From positions 43,956 through 107,955 of the forward strand of contig NZ_CABFMQ020000046.1 in the NCBI RefSeq assembly GCF_901905185.1: a stretch of DNA of 64,000 bases. The letters run 5' to 3'. Under the pieces are notes generated by a model. It was not told where the DNA came from. It saw only the letters and a program-made list of their open reading frames with translations, and made no database searches. The position numbers were made by a program, and so were the translations under genes. The DNA comes from Methylocella tundrae (lineage in GTDB: Bacteria; Pseudomonadota; Alphaproteobacteria; Rhizobiales; Beijerinckiaceae). This document shows, piece after piece, positions 28,790 through 37,078 of the stretch. Every line of letters starts with the position of its first letter. The stretch's first letter is position 1.

Positions 28790-28999
28790 ATGAAGGAATC
28801 GCAAATTATCCATATCCCATCGGATGCTTCACAAGAGGCGGTTGCTCTCACGCTTTTGCAACTGATTGTGTGCGCAGAAGGAAAAAAGTTTGACGCCTAT
28901 TTCGGCAATGGCGTCCTGGTAGACAGGAAATGGCTTCTCGACACCTATGCTGAATGTCTTTCAGTCATCAAAAATCCAGTCGAGCGCAAGGCAAGCTAA
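28790..28999 (+). CDS. Small hypothetical protein
   Basis: A 69-residue soluble protein starting MKESQIIHIPSDASQEAVAL, preceded by GGAGG at 6 bases, a strong ribosome site. The middle VCAEGKKFDAYFGNGVLVDR and the Tyr/Leu-rich C-terminal part look like a compact fold. I do not recognise the family. Confidence 0.7.
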   Translation: MKESQIIHIPSDASQEAVALTLLQLIVCAEGKKFDAYFGNGVLVDRKWLLDTYAECLSVIKNPVERKAS

Positions 29000-29353
29000 G
29001 CAAAGGAAAAGCCAGATCAACTGAACGGCCGTCACAGCCGATCGGCATGCCTCGCCATTGACTGCGGATAGGTCAGCGGTGAGATCCGCCATCGTGGGCG
29101 AGCGAAAGTCACCCATCGTCGGCCTCTCATTGCGGCGGCTTATTTAATTCATGCCTGGCTGGCTCTGCGCCAAAGTCTCATTGGCGCGGAAATCCAATTT
29201 CCGATGCAACGATTGATTCGGATCAAGGACGGCGTCTCCGAACCGGTAATGATTAATCTTTTGCGCGAGCTTAGAAGTGTAGAATAACCTTCAGGGAGGC
29301 GCCCGGGATGGCGCGGTCATTTCGGCCGGCGAGCGAACGAAAAGAGGTTTGCC
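29000..29353. other. Intergenic region upstream of the CBS gene
   Basis: These 354 bases hold no gene that I can support. They contain the FNR/FixK-type site and promoter described at 29213-29261, and so make up the regulatory region of the CBS-domain gene with a leader of about 90 bases. Confidence 0.5.
29213..29261 (+). promoter_or_regulatory. FNR/FixK-type box and class II promoter before the CBS gene
   Basis: TTGAT 29213-29217 and ATCAA 29222-29226 with a 4-base spacer form a perfect TTGAT-N4-ATCAA anaerobox. About 20 bases further is TAATGATTAATC, a -10-like AT tract. This puts a start site near 29260, with the box centred close to -41, the spacing used when FNR/FixK activates directly. 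The CBS gene begins at 29354. Confidence 0.65.
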
Positions 29354-29773
29354 ATGAAAATAAAGAAAATCATGCACAAGGGAGTCGAATGGGTCTCGCC
29401 AGACACACCCGTCATGGCGCTTGCAAAAAAAATGCAACAGTTGGACATAGGCGCCATTCCCATTGGCGAAAATGATCGCCTCATCGGCATGGTGACAGAC
29501 CGTGACATCACGGTTCGAGGCGTCGCCAATGGCAAGGATCTCTCGAGGCTTACGGCCAGGGACGTGATGACCGCCGGCATAATCTACTGTCGAGACAATG
29601 AAGACGTGGATGATGTGGCGCGAATCATGGAAAGCAAGCAGGTGAGACGGTTGCCTGTCATAGACGCCAACAAGAGGATGGTCGGGATGATCAGCCTCGG
29701 CGATGTTTCGCATGCGGCCTCGCAGAAGATCGCGGCCGATGTGACGAGGGCTGTGTCGGCCCATCACGCCTGA
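29354..29773 (+). CDS. CBS-domain pair protein
   Basis: A 139-residue protein made of two CBS motifs (about 1-60 and 70-130): IMHKGVEWVSPDTPVMALA and IGMVTDRDITVRG in the first, DVMTAGIIYCRDNEDVDDVA and VGMISLGDVSH in the second. CBS pairs bind adenosine nucleotides and usually sense energy or redox state. Small CBS proteins under FixK/FNR control occur in rhizobia (recalled), which agrees with the box upstream. The start has GAGGTTTGCC before the ATG. A second, distinct CBS protein is encoded at 50503-50934. Confidence 0.92.
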   Translation: MKIKKIMHKGVEWVSPDTPVMALAKKMQQLDIGAIPIGENDRLIGMVTDRDITVRGVANGKDLSRLTARDVMTAGIIYCRDNEDVDDVARIMESKQVRRLPVIDANKRMVGMISLGDVSHAASQKIAADVTRAVSAHHA

Positions 29774-29978
29774 CCGAAAGAGCTTCGCCGGCGGTCCCGA
29801 TGCCGGTTTGTGGCGAGGCTCAGGGGTCCGGCCTGGGGTCTGTGGACTCTTCGCCGGCGCCGACCTTCGGGATTACGCAACGACGGTCGCGGCCCCTCCA
29901 TGAAAGCTCGCAGGCCGCTCTCGTTAGTCGCCTGCGGCGGCAGCACGGATCGATTTTGAATCGGCCCGGCTTTGCACA

Positions 29979-30170
29979 TCAGTGAGCGTGGTCGGCGAGC
30001 CGATGGGACGGATGGCGCGCGTCGCCGCGGCGATTTTGTTGGCGGACATATGTAATTACCGCCTCCGGATGTTCAGTCTTGACCTTAAGCGCAGCGATAA
30101 GCGCGTCTTCAGCGTCCACCGCGATGTGATCTCTCTTTCCGTCAAGTTTTAGTCCCACGGTAAATTGCAT
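29979..30170 (-). CDS. Small conserved hypothetical protein
   Basis: A 63-residue protein (MQFTVGLKLDGKRDHIAVDA at the start, then EDALIAALKVKTEHPEAVIT). AAGGAGA lies about 8 bases before ATG 30170. I recall similar short proteins in Bradyrhizobium and relatives, but no function. Convergent with the CBS gene. Confidence 0.7.
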   Translation of the reverse strand: MQFTVGLKLDGKRDHIAVDAEDALIAALKVKTEHPEAVITYVRQQNRRGDARHPSHRLADHAH

Positions 30171-30620
30171 TGGGCCGTCTCCTTAATTCAGTCTTTTAGT
30201 TTAGCTTCCATGAAGCCGACACTATACCTTTCTGGCGGAGTTTTTGAGAGCGATGTGAACCAGGACTCGCGCAATGCTGATCCGGACGGATTGGGTCTCT
30301 GCGATGTCCATGCCGAGGCGGAGATGACTAGGCGAGCCGCGGCTGGCTCGATGCAGCCGACGTCATCAACATGCAGGCTGCATCTCAACCGGGAAAGCGC
30401 CTTTAGCCGCTGAAAGCTGCTCTTTTGGCCTGTAGGCGCGCGTGGGTCCAGAGCCGTTCGAACCTGTTGACGGCTTTTCCGCGCGCGTCATAAGCGTAGC
30501 CTTTGGCCTGTATCGCCTATAAAATCCACGGCGCGTCGATCGCCGGTCCGCATGTGCGACAAACATGCGCCGCGTATCAGAACACAAAGCGAGTTGTTCG
30601 CCATGCGTCGGCTGCGAGGC
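30171..30620. other. Gene-free region
   Basis: Several overlapping frames exist in these 450 bases on both strands, but none has a ribosome site or a protein-like composition. The upstream part must hold the promoter of the minus-strand gene at 29979. Confidence 0.45.
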
Positions 30621-30896
30621 TCATTGATCCTGCCGCCGGGGATGAACAAACAGCCACGCTCTCGCCGCCGGTCCTTGCGCTCGCCCTGCATACACTTCCT
30701 CGGCCCATCGGCTTTCCCCACTGTATGTGCTCGTTTGGGTCGATGTGTTGCTCGACGTGTTGCTTGAAGTTCGTGAGCCCGTGTTTCCGGAGCTTGTGTT
30801 TCCCGGACTGGCGCCGGCCGCTTGCGCCCCCGCTGACGTCATTGTCAAGACGACTATAGCCGCCGCGGGCGCATTGATCGCAGAACGTTTCAACAC
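30621..30896 (-). CDS. Small secreted Ser/Thr/Asn-rich protein
   Basis: A 91-residue frame starting at GTG 30896, which has GGAGG five bases upstream, so it is probably translated. A signal peptide (INAPAAAIVVLTMTSAGAQA) precedes a low-complexity stretch of NTSS/SNTS-type repeats at about 30-58 and a short basic tail. The repeat nature is also visible in the DNA as GTGTTGCT and GTGTTTCC units. No family recognised; envelope exposure is inferred from the signal peptide. Confidence 0.55.
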   Translation of the reverse strand: MLKRSAINAPAAAIVVLTMTSAGAQAAGASPGNTSSGNTGSRTSSNTSSNTSTQTSTYSGESRWAEEVYAGRAQGPAARAWLFVHPRRQDQ

Positions 30897-31295
30897 TCGA
30901 GCCTCCGTTTACGCATTCGAAGCGCCTATGGTGCTTGATCGGGTAGTCTACCTCATGACGTGGCTAGCGCCGCGTCATTTTTCTTTCCGGTCGCGATGAT
31001 CTCTGAAGTTGCCCGGTTGCGGATGGAGCAGGACGTGGGCGCAGCTCAGCCCACGGCGGACGCCACCAAACGACGCCGATGGGCGGATTTTTCTGCGATC
31101 CCACGGGAAAATACCGGCAGCTTCATCATAAGCGCATGCATGAAGCGTTTTGATGAGCCTTGGAGGGCCACGGCCCGCTGAACAGAGAGCTCATGACCCG
31201 CATGCCGTCAGCCTTCGGCGCGGCGGCGAGCCAAAGCTACTTAGGGGAATTCCAGCAACTCCAGCACGTGAACCGGACGCTGAATTCTTCGCATC
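30897..31295. other. Gene-free region
   Basis: No gene is supported in these 399 bases. Short plus-strand frames have no ribosome site and irregular composition. Confidence 0.45.
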
Positions 31296-32402
31296 CTACC
31301 GCGTCGCAAGGTCTGCGATCATCCCCCTGGCTGCTTCCGTGAGCTTGCCGAACATGCCGAAATCGGCCCTGTTCACAGCGACGAAGACGCCGACGTGGCG
31401 GCCCGGCGCAAAGGCGATATAGCTCATGAAGCCGACGCCGCCGCCGCTCTTTGCGATGGTCGCCGGATGAATGCCGTCGGCGGCCGTGATCACCCAGCCG
31501 AGCCCAAGACCCGCCATCGGCCCGGCTTCATCGAACCCTATGGCGGCGGGCAGCGCCTGGCGCTGGCGATAGACGGCGTGGCTCAGCGCCAATGTCTCAT
31601 TGGACTCGTCCATATTGTGGCGCAGCCAGCGCGCCATATCATTGGCCGTGCTGTAGAGGCCGCCGCTGCCGTCCGTCGCATGCGTATCGACGCAGGGTCC
31701 CGCGCCGCCGAGGCCGCTGCCGATCATCAGCCGCTTGCATTGCTCGGGCGTCGGCGCAAAGCCTGTGTCCGCCATGCCTAGCGGGCCGGTGACGCGCTCG
31801 CGCAACAGATCGGGATAGGGTTTGCCGCCTGAGGTCTCGATGGCGTCGGCCAAAAGATCGAAGCCGACATTTGAATAGGCGGCGATCGTGCCAGGCGCCC
31901 AGGGCAGCTCGAAATGGCTGAGCCATTTCCAGCGGTCGGCCCGCGTCGGCCATGCGCGGAGCGCGGAATCCTCCGGCGCCTCCCCCATCTCGCGCGGCAG
32001 AGCCGCCGAATGGGTGGCGAGATCGAGCAGAGTGATCGGCCTGCCCTCGAATGCCGGCGTCCTGGCGCCGCCGGCGTCGTGTTCCAGCGTATCGGTCAGG
32101 CGCAGTTTCCCCTCCGCCACAAGGGACGCGAGCACTTCGGTTGTAAAGACCTTGGTGATGGAATTCAGCCGGACGAGACTGTTTCCGTCCGGTTTTTGGT
32201 TGTTTCCCTTTTCCGTCTCGCCATATCCAAGGACGATGCTGCTGTCGCCGCGCACCACAACGAGGACCATGCCGGGCGCGCCGGACTCGCCGAACATAAC
32301 GAACCCGGCAAGGTCGGTTGCTTCCGCGAGCACGGCGTCTTCGGCGCGGGACGGGCCAGCCGCGGCCGCCATCAGGGCGAGCGCGAGGAAAATCGATCGC
32401 AT
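31296..32402 (-). CDS. Secreted serine hydrolase, class C beta-lactamase/AmpH-like
   Basis: A 368-residue penicillin-binding-protein-like serine hydrolase. The signal peptide MRSIFLALALMAAAAGPSRA starts at ATG 32402, with GGGGGA about 8 bases before it. The three family motifs are present: SITK (SxxK) at about residue 85, YSN in AAYSNVGFDLL at about 175, and KSGG near the C-terminus in IAKSGGGVGFMSY. AmpH-type enzymes act on peptidoglycan peptides in the periplasm. True beta-lactamase activity cannot be judged from sequence. The frame extends 31 codons upstream but without a signal peptide. Confidence 0.9.
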   Translation of the reverse strand: MRSIFLALALMAAAAGPSRAEDAVLAEATDLAGFVMFGESGAPGMVLVVVRGDSSIVLGYGETEKGNNQKPDGNSLVRLNSITKVFTTEVLASLVAEGKLRLTDTLEHDAGGARTPAFEGRPITLLDLATHSAALPREMGEAPEDSALRAWPTRADRWKWLSHFELPWAPGTIAAYSNVGFDLLADAIETSGGKPYPDLLRERVTGPLGMADTGFAPTPEQCKRLMIGSGLGGAGPCVDTHATDGSGGLYSTANDMARWLRHNMDESNETLALSHAVYRQRQALPAAIGFDEAGPMAGLGLGWVITAADGIHPATIAKSGGGVGFMSYIAFAPGRHVGVFVAVNRADFGMFGKLTEAARGMIADLATR

Positions 32403-32523
32403 ATGCAAATCCCCCTGTGGCCGACGCGGCGCAACAAAACGCCATGAGTCGCGTCGAGCGAAAGATTGCACAAAGATGCGGCGAAAACTATGCATGGAAT
32501 GATTGGCGCAAGGTCAGCCGCCG

Positions 32524-33306
32524 TCAAATATCGCGGCGCGCCCGCCGTGTCGCCAGCCGCATCAGGGGAAACAGCAGCGGATGAGGCAGCAGCCTTGCCG
32601 CCTTGAACGCATAGGCCAGCCTGCGCGGAAAGGTGATCTCGAAGCCGCCCTTTGCAAATCCATCACAGATGATCCGCGCGGCCCGCTCCGCGCTCATGAT
32701 GAAGGGCATGTCGAAATCCGCGTTCGGCGCCGTCATGGCCGTTTCGACGAAGCCCGGATTGACGACCTGGACCGTCAGCCCCGCCGGCTCATGGGTCATC
32801 CTCAAAACTTCGGCGATGTAGATCAGCGCCGCTTTGCTCGCGCCATAAGCCATCGAGCCCGGTATGCCGCCGTAGCCCGCGAGCGAGGACGTGATGGCGA
32901 TTTGTCCCCGTCCCCGCAAAACCATCGCTTCGAGCAGTGGGCCAAGGCAATTCAGCGCGCCGCCGACATTGACCTCGAAACTGCGCCAGGCGACGTCCAC
33001 ATCGAATTTTTCACGCTCGGACGGAAAATAGACGCCGGCGTTCAGGAACGCGAGCGCGACCGGCCCATGAGCGGCTTCAATGCCGGCGATGATCGCCGCC
33101 ATCTTCTGGCGGTCCGTGACATCGCCGGGAAAGCTTAAAATGCTGGGAGATTGCGCCGCCAGCGCATCGAGTTCGGCGGCGCGCCGCGCGTTGACGGCGA
33201 CGGTAAATCCGCGCTCGGCGAGCAAAAGCGCCACGGCGCGGCCAATGCCGGAACTCGCGCCAGTGACAAAGGCGACCCCATCTTCGGGACGCGCGCGAAA
33301 ACTCAA
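32524..33306 (-). CDS. Short-chain dehydrogenase/reductase
   Basis: A 260-residue classical SDR: cofactor loop VTGASSGIGRAVAL near residue 15, NAGVYFP (NNAG equivalent) near 85, catalytic Ser in ITSSLAGYGG and YGASK (YxxxK) near 150. An Arg follows the second strand (VNARRAAE), suggesting NADP(H). The start is TTG 33306, overlapping the stop of the upstream deacetylase gene, so the two are coupled. The frame is open further upstream, but only antisense to the deacetylase coding logic. Substrate unknown; context points to envelope carbohydrate or lipid work. Confidence 0.9.
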   Translation of the reverse strand: MSFRARPEDGVAFVTGASSGIGRAVALLLAERGFTVAVNARRAAELDALAAQSPSILSFPGDVTDRQKMAAIIAGIEAAHGPVALAFLNAGVYFPSEREKFDVDVAWRSFEVNVGGALNCLGPLLEAMVLRGRGQIAITSSLAGYGGIPGSMAYGASKAALIYIAEVLRMTHEPAGLTVQVVNPGFVETAMTAPNADFDMPFIMSAERAARIICDGFAKGGFEITFPRRLAYAFKAARLLPHPLLFPLMRLATRRARRDI

Positions 33307-34193
33307 GCCGCGATCTCGAGTCTTGGCGGCGACATGCGCGCGAGCTTGACGCTGGCGCGCCGCAGCAAGTCGGCGAAGGCCGGAGACAACAGGAAATTCA
33401 GCTCTCTTTCGCGCGTCAGCGTCACCGGATCCGCCAGAATCAGCTCTTCGTCGCAATAGCCCGGATGACACATGATGAGATGACGCCGCCCTGGGGCGCG
33501 AAGATAGGTTTCGAAGTCGCGAGCGTAATCGCTACAGGGATCAAATTGCGAGAAGCCCGAAAAGCCCTCATTGGTGGCAAAACCCCGCGCCGCCGCGGCG
33601 CGCGAGAATCCTTTGGCGAGCCAGGCGATCCCCAGGGCCTTTTTGAGCTCGACGCCGCGGCGCAGGATGCGGGTCGGACGATCGGCGCTGTTGCGGAGCC
33701 AGATCTTTCCCTTGAGATTGCGCGCCTCCAGTTCGTCGAGCAGCCAATGGCGGATCTGCGGCAGGATCTGCACATGCTGATGACCGTCGACGAAATCGGG
33801 AGGAGCGCCGAAATGCTCGAAAAATTCGTCGAGCTGGCGGGCGATCTCATGACGAATTTCCATTTCCGGCAGATCGCCTTTGCGCGCAGCCTTTAAAACC
33901 CGTGTAATTTCAGGCAGATGGCCGGTCGGGGCGAAGCGCGGCATAAAACTCAGCGGCGCGCCGAGCGTCAAATTGAGATGGAGGCCGATATCGGCGTTGG
34001 CCGCATATCTGCGCAGCGCGCGCGCGCCTTTCGCCCAGGAACGGCGGTTCGCCATCACGCTCGTGGCGCTGAGGCGCCCCGCGCCGAGCGCCTCGATGAC
34101 GCCCCGGTTGACGCCGGGAGACAAAGCGAAATCATCGGCGCAAAGGCTGATCGAAGAGCAAGCTTGGCCGCCGCCCACGCTCTGTACCCCCAT
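33303..34193 (-). CDS. ChbG/YdjC/HpnK-type carbohydrate deacetylase
   Basis: A 296-residue metal-dependent deacetylase of the YdjC family, relatives of which deacetylate chitooligosaccharides or hopanoid-linked N-acetylglucosamine (HpnK). Metal ligands are in LCADDFALSPGVN at about 20 and FVDGHQHVQILP at about 140; GLHLNLTLG and the C-terminal MCHPGYCDEE are other family motifs. ATG 34193 is preceded by AAGGAG at 8 bases and is preferred over GTG 34202. Overlaps the SDR gene downstream. Divergent from a GT2 gene across about 250 bases, suggesting a lipid-linked sugar pathway (inference). No squalene-hopene cyclase is in view. Confidence 0.9.
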   Translation of the reverse strand: MGVQSVGGGQACSSISLCADDFALSPGVNRGVIEALGAGRLSATSVMANRRSWAKGARALRRYAANADIGLHLNLTLGAPLSFMPRFAPTGHLPEITRVLKAARKGDLPEMEIRHEIARQLDEFFEHFGAPPDFVDGHQHVQILPQIRHWLLDELEARNLKGKIWLRNSADRPTRILRRGVELKKALGIAWLAKGFSRAAAARGFATNEGFSGFSQFDPCSDYARDFETYLRAPGRRHLIMCHPGYCDEELILADPVTLTRERELNFLLSPAFADLLRRASVKLARMSPPRLEIAA

Positions 34194-34284
34194 GGCCTTC
34201 ACTCCTTGGCGGGACCTTTCGAGGCCGGCCCCGGCATGTCGAACCCGATTTTAGACCCTGTCTTGCGCAATTCAATGCCAAAGC

Positions 34285-34330
34285 CTAGAGCATCGGATTC
34301 GAAACTGCATCTTTATCTCGTAACAACAAC
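34285..34330 (+). repeat. Dispersed intergenic repeat, CTAGAGCATCGG family, copy 2
   Basis: CTAGAGCATCGG followed by ATTCGAAAC and TTTATCTCGT. It shares its 12-base head and later TATCTC with 26470-26535. It lies in the divergent space between the deacetylase and the GT2 gene. Confidence 0.5.
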
Positions 34331-34449
34331 TTTCGAGGCGCATCGTTTCCGCGGATTCGCTGTTCCGCCTTAATCTATTCGCTTCGATACGCGATTGTGA
34401 ACGGCGCCTTCGCGTCTTTGCCTGAGCTTGCGATGAGAAAGCCAAATCA

Positions 34450-35454
34450 ATGATGAGATCCGATGCCGTCATGGCGGAAGCGGAGCTTTCCGTGGTCGTG
34501 CCGAGCTTCAACGAATCGGCCAATTTACGGCCCCTGATCGAACGCCTGACTGCGGTGCTCGAATCCTGCGCGCGTTCGTTCGAAATCATCGTCGTCGATG
34601 ACGGATCGACGGACGATACGCTGGAGTTTCTGCGCAAGGCGCATGATGGGGACCCGCGCATCCGCGTGATCGCTCTCAGCCGCAATTTCGGCAAGGAAAT
34701 CGCGATCGCGGCGGGGCTTGACCATGCGAGCGGCGCCGCAACCATCATCATGGACGCCGACCTGCAACATCCGCCGGAGATGATTACGAGCTTCGTCGAG
34801 AAATGGCGGGAGGGCTACAAGAACGTCTACGGCCAGCGCGTCGACCGCGGCGCCGACTCGGCCCTGCGGCGCATCCTGACGCAGCGCTTCTATCAGCTCT
34901 TCGGCTCTGTCGGGGAGACGCGTCTGCCGGAAGGCGCCGGCGACTTCCGGCTGCTCGACGCCAAAGCCGTCGCGGCGCTGCGGATGATGCGCGAGCACGC
35001 GCGCTTCTCGAAAGGGCTCTACGCCTGGATCGGCTTCAAGTCGATCGGCGTTCCTTTCGACGTCGCGCCGCGTCAGGCCGGGCACAGCAAATTCAGCTAC
35101 CGCAAATTGACCCATTTCGCGCTCGACGGCCTGATGTCGTTTACGACCATGCCGTTGAAGATCTGGACCTATATTGGCCTCGCCATATCGGTATTCGCTC
35201 TGGGCCTTGCGAGCTTTTATGTAATCCGGACAATGATTTGGGGCGTCGATGTTCCGGGCTATGCGTCCTTGATCGTGTCGATCACCTTCTTCGCCGGCAT
35301 TCAACTGCTCTCGCTCGGCATTCTTGGCGAATATATCGGCCGCATCTTCGCAGAGGTGAAGCGTCGCCCCCTCTATGTCGTCGAGGAGCGCCTCGGCCTG
35401 ACGCCGCTCGCGCCGGACGAGCTATCGCTCCGGCGCCGGCGCGATTGGGTCTGA
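34450..35454 (+). CDS. Family 2 glycosyltransferase, polyprenyl-phosphate sugar type
   Basis: A 334-residue GT2 enzyme of the dolichol-phosphate-mannose/ArnC/GtrB group, which moves a sugar from a nucleotide to undecaprenyl phosphate on the inner face of the membrane. Motifs: VVVPSFNESANL, the IIVVDDGSTDDT nucleotide site, MDADLQHPPEM (DxD-like), GQRVDRG and RQAGHSKFSYRKL. Two C-terminal transmembrane helices (about 235-258 and 270-292) anchor it. ATG 34450 or ATG 34453 may be used. murJ follows after 7 bases, so they are co-transcribed, and the deacetylase/SDR pair is divergent. This fits modification or export of a lipid-linked envelope sugar. Confidence 0.93.
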   Translation: MMRSDAVMAEAELSVVVPSFNESANLRPLIERLTAVLESCARSFEIIVVDDGSTDDTLEFLRKAHDGDPRIRVIALSRNFGKEIAIAAGLDHASGAATIIMDADLQHPPEMITSFVEKWREGYKNVYGQRVDRGADSALRRILTQRFYQLFGSVGETRLPEGAGDFRLLDAKAVAALRMMREHARFSKGLYAWIGFKSIGVPFDVAPRQAGHSKFSYRKLTHFALDGLMSFTTMPLKIWTYIGLAISVFALGLASFYVIRTMIWGVDVPGYASLIVSITFFAGIQLLSLGILGEYIGRIFAEVKRRPLYVVEERLGLTPLAPDELSLRRRRDWV

Positions 35455-35461
35455 GCCATCT

Positions 35462-37030
35462 ATGTATAAAAGCCTCTTATCGGTCGGCGGTCTCACGCTT
35501 CTTTCGCGCGCCGCCGGCTTCCTGCGCGACATCATGCTCGGCGCCATTCTCGGCGCAGGCCTTCTCGCCGACGCGTTTGTCGTGGCGCAGCGCCTGCCCA
35601 ACCACTTTCGCGCCATTTTCGGCGAGGGCGCCTGGAATGCGGCCTTCGTGCCGACCTATTCGCGCGTCCTGCAAGGCGAAGGCATTGGCGGAGCAAGGCT
35701 GTTTTCCGGCCAGATTTTCGTCGGCCTCCTGCTCTCGCAGATCGCGCTGCTCGCCCTCGCCTTAGCATTTACGCCGACCTTGATCGATCTTCTCGCGCCC
35801 GGCTTTCGCGACGACCCCGAAAAATTCAAGCTGACCGTCACGCTGACGCGGATCACCTTTCCCTATCTCATGTTCATCACGCTTGTGACGCTGCAATCGG
35901 GCGCTCTCAACGCGCATGGGCGGTTTACCGCCGCCGCCTTCACCTCCGTGCTGATGAACCTTTCGGTGATGGCTTTTCTCGCCATCGCCTTCCTGTTTCC
36001 GAACGCGGGCGCCGCGGCGGCCTGGGGCCTCACCGTCTCAGGCGTGCTGCAGCTCGCCCTCACCTCCTTCGCCGCCTGGCGCGCCGGCATATTGGAGCGT
36101 TTCGCCTGGCCGAGCATGACAGCGGACGTAAAGCGATTCTTGACGATGCTCGGACCCGCCGTGATTGGCTCGGCCGGCATCCAGATCGCGCTGTTCGCCG
36201 ACACGATCTTCGGCTCCATGCTGCCGACCGGCGGACCGTCCTCGATCTATTACGCCGAGCGCATTTATCAGCTGCCGCTCGGCGTCATCGGCATCGCGGC
36301 GGGCACCGTGCTTCTGCCGCAGATGAGCCGCCTGCTCGCCGCCGGAAAGCCGGACGCCGCCCTGCACGCGCAAAACCGCACCATGGCCCTGTCGCTGGCG
36401 CTGACGGCGCCTTTCTTCGTCGCCTTCATCATGATTCCCGACTTCATCATGCGCGGGATTTTTCTGCGCGGCGCCTTTACGCTCGACGCGGCCGAGGGCT
36501 CCGCCGCCGTGCTCTCGGCCTATGGCTTCGGCCTTGTCGCCATCGTGCTGGTGCGCTCCGCCATCGCGAGTTTTCAGGCCGAGGGCGACACGCGCACGCC
36601 AATGATGATTTCCCTGACCGCCGTTGGAATCAACATCGCGCTGAAGCTTGTCCTGTTCAAGCCATGGGGCGCCGTTGGTCTTGCGAGCGCGACCGCCGCC
36701 GGCGCCTGGGTCAACCTCTTGTTGCTGGCTTTTTTCGCGCTCCGGCGCGGCTCGATGAAATTTGATCTCGTTTTGTGGAAGACCGCCACATGCGTTTCGG
36801 TGGCGTCCTGCGCGCTTTCCTTTTTCGCGCTGCTCGCCGTGCATCCCGCGCAACGCATCGCGGAAACGATCGGCCGCATTCCCTACGTGGTCGAGCTTCT
36901 CCTCCTCGGCTGCGGCGGAGCGCTCGTCTATGGGATCATTCTGATCGCCGGCCTGCATGTTTCCGGCGTCAAGCTGCGGCGCTCCATTCCGGCGAGCGAC
37001 AAAATCTTCGAGCCGGTCGAGGGCGCCTGA
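35462..37030 (+). CDS. murJ: Lipid II flippase MurJ
   Basis: A 522-residue MOP-superfamily flippase with about 14 transmembrane helices that moves lipid II across the inner membrane. N-terminal LLSVGGLTLLSRAAGFLRDI and FRAIFGEGAWNAAFVP are the MurJ/MviN signatures, and GGPSSIYYAERIYQLPLG is the conserved helix 7-8 region. The length is typical. It is 7 bases downstream of the GT2 gene. As the only obvious MurJ in view it is probably essential. Confidence 0.96.
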   Translation: MYKSLLSVGGLTLLSRAAGFLRDIMLGAILGAGLLADAFVVAQRLPNHFRAIFGEGAWNAAFVPTYSRVLQGEGIGGARLFSGQIFVGLLLSQIALLALALAFTPTLIDLLAPGFRDDPEKFKLTVTLTRITFPYLMFITLVTLQSGALNAHGRFTAAAFTSVLMNLSVMAFLAIAFLFPNAGAAAAWGLTVSGVLQLALTSFAAWRAGILERFAWPSMTADVKRFLTMLGPAVIGSAGIQIALFADTIFGSMLPTGGPSSIYYAERIYQLPLGVIGIAAGTVLLPQMSRLLAAGKPDAALHAQNRTMALSLALTAPFFVAFIMIPDFIMRGIFLRGAFTLDAAEGSAAVLSAYGFGLVAIVLVRSAIASFQAEGDTRTPMMISLTAVGINIALKLVLFKPWGAVGLASATAAGAWVNLLLLAFFALRRGSMKFDLVLWKTATCVSVASCALSFFALLAVHPAQRIAETIGRIPYVVELLLLGCGGALVYGIILIAGLHVSGVKLRRSIPASDKIFEPVEGA

Positions 37031-37078
37031 ACTCCGGCTTGCCGCCGGTGGGACCCAGGCATCCCTGGAGTCTTCGCC

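Noticed and set aside
26602..31295. Integrative element at tRNA-Thr
   Set aside because: No integrase and no second copy of the tRNA 3' end as an attachment repeat were found in the window.
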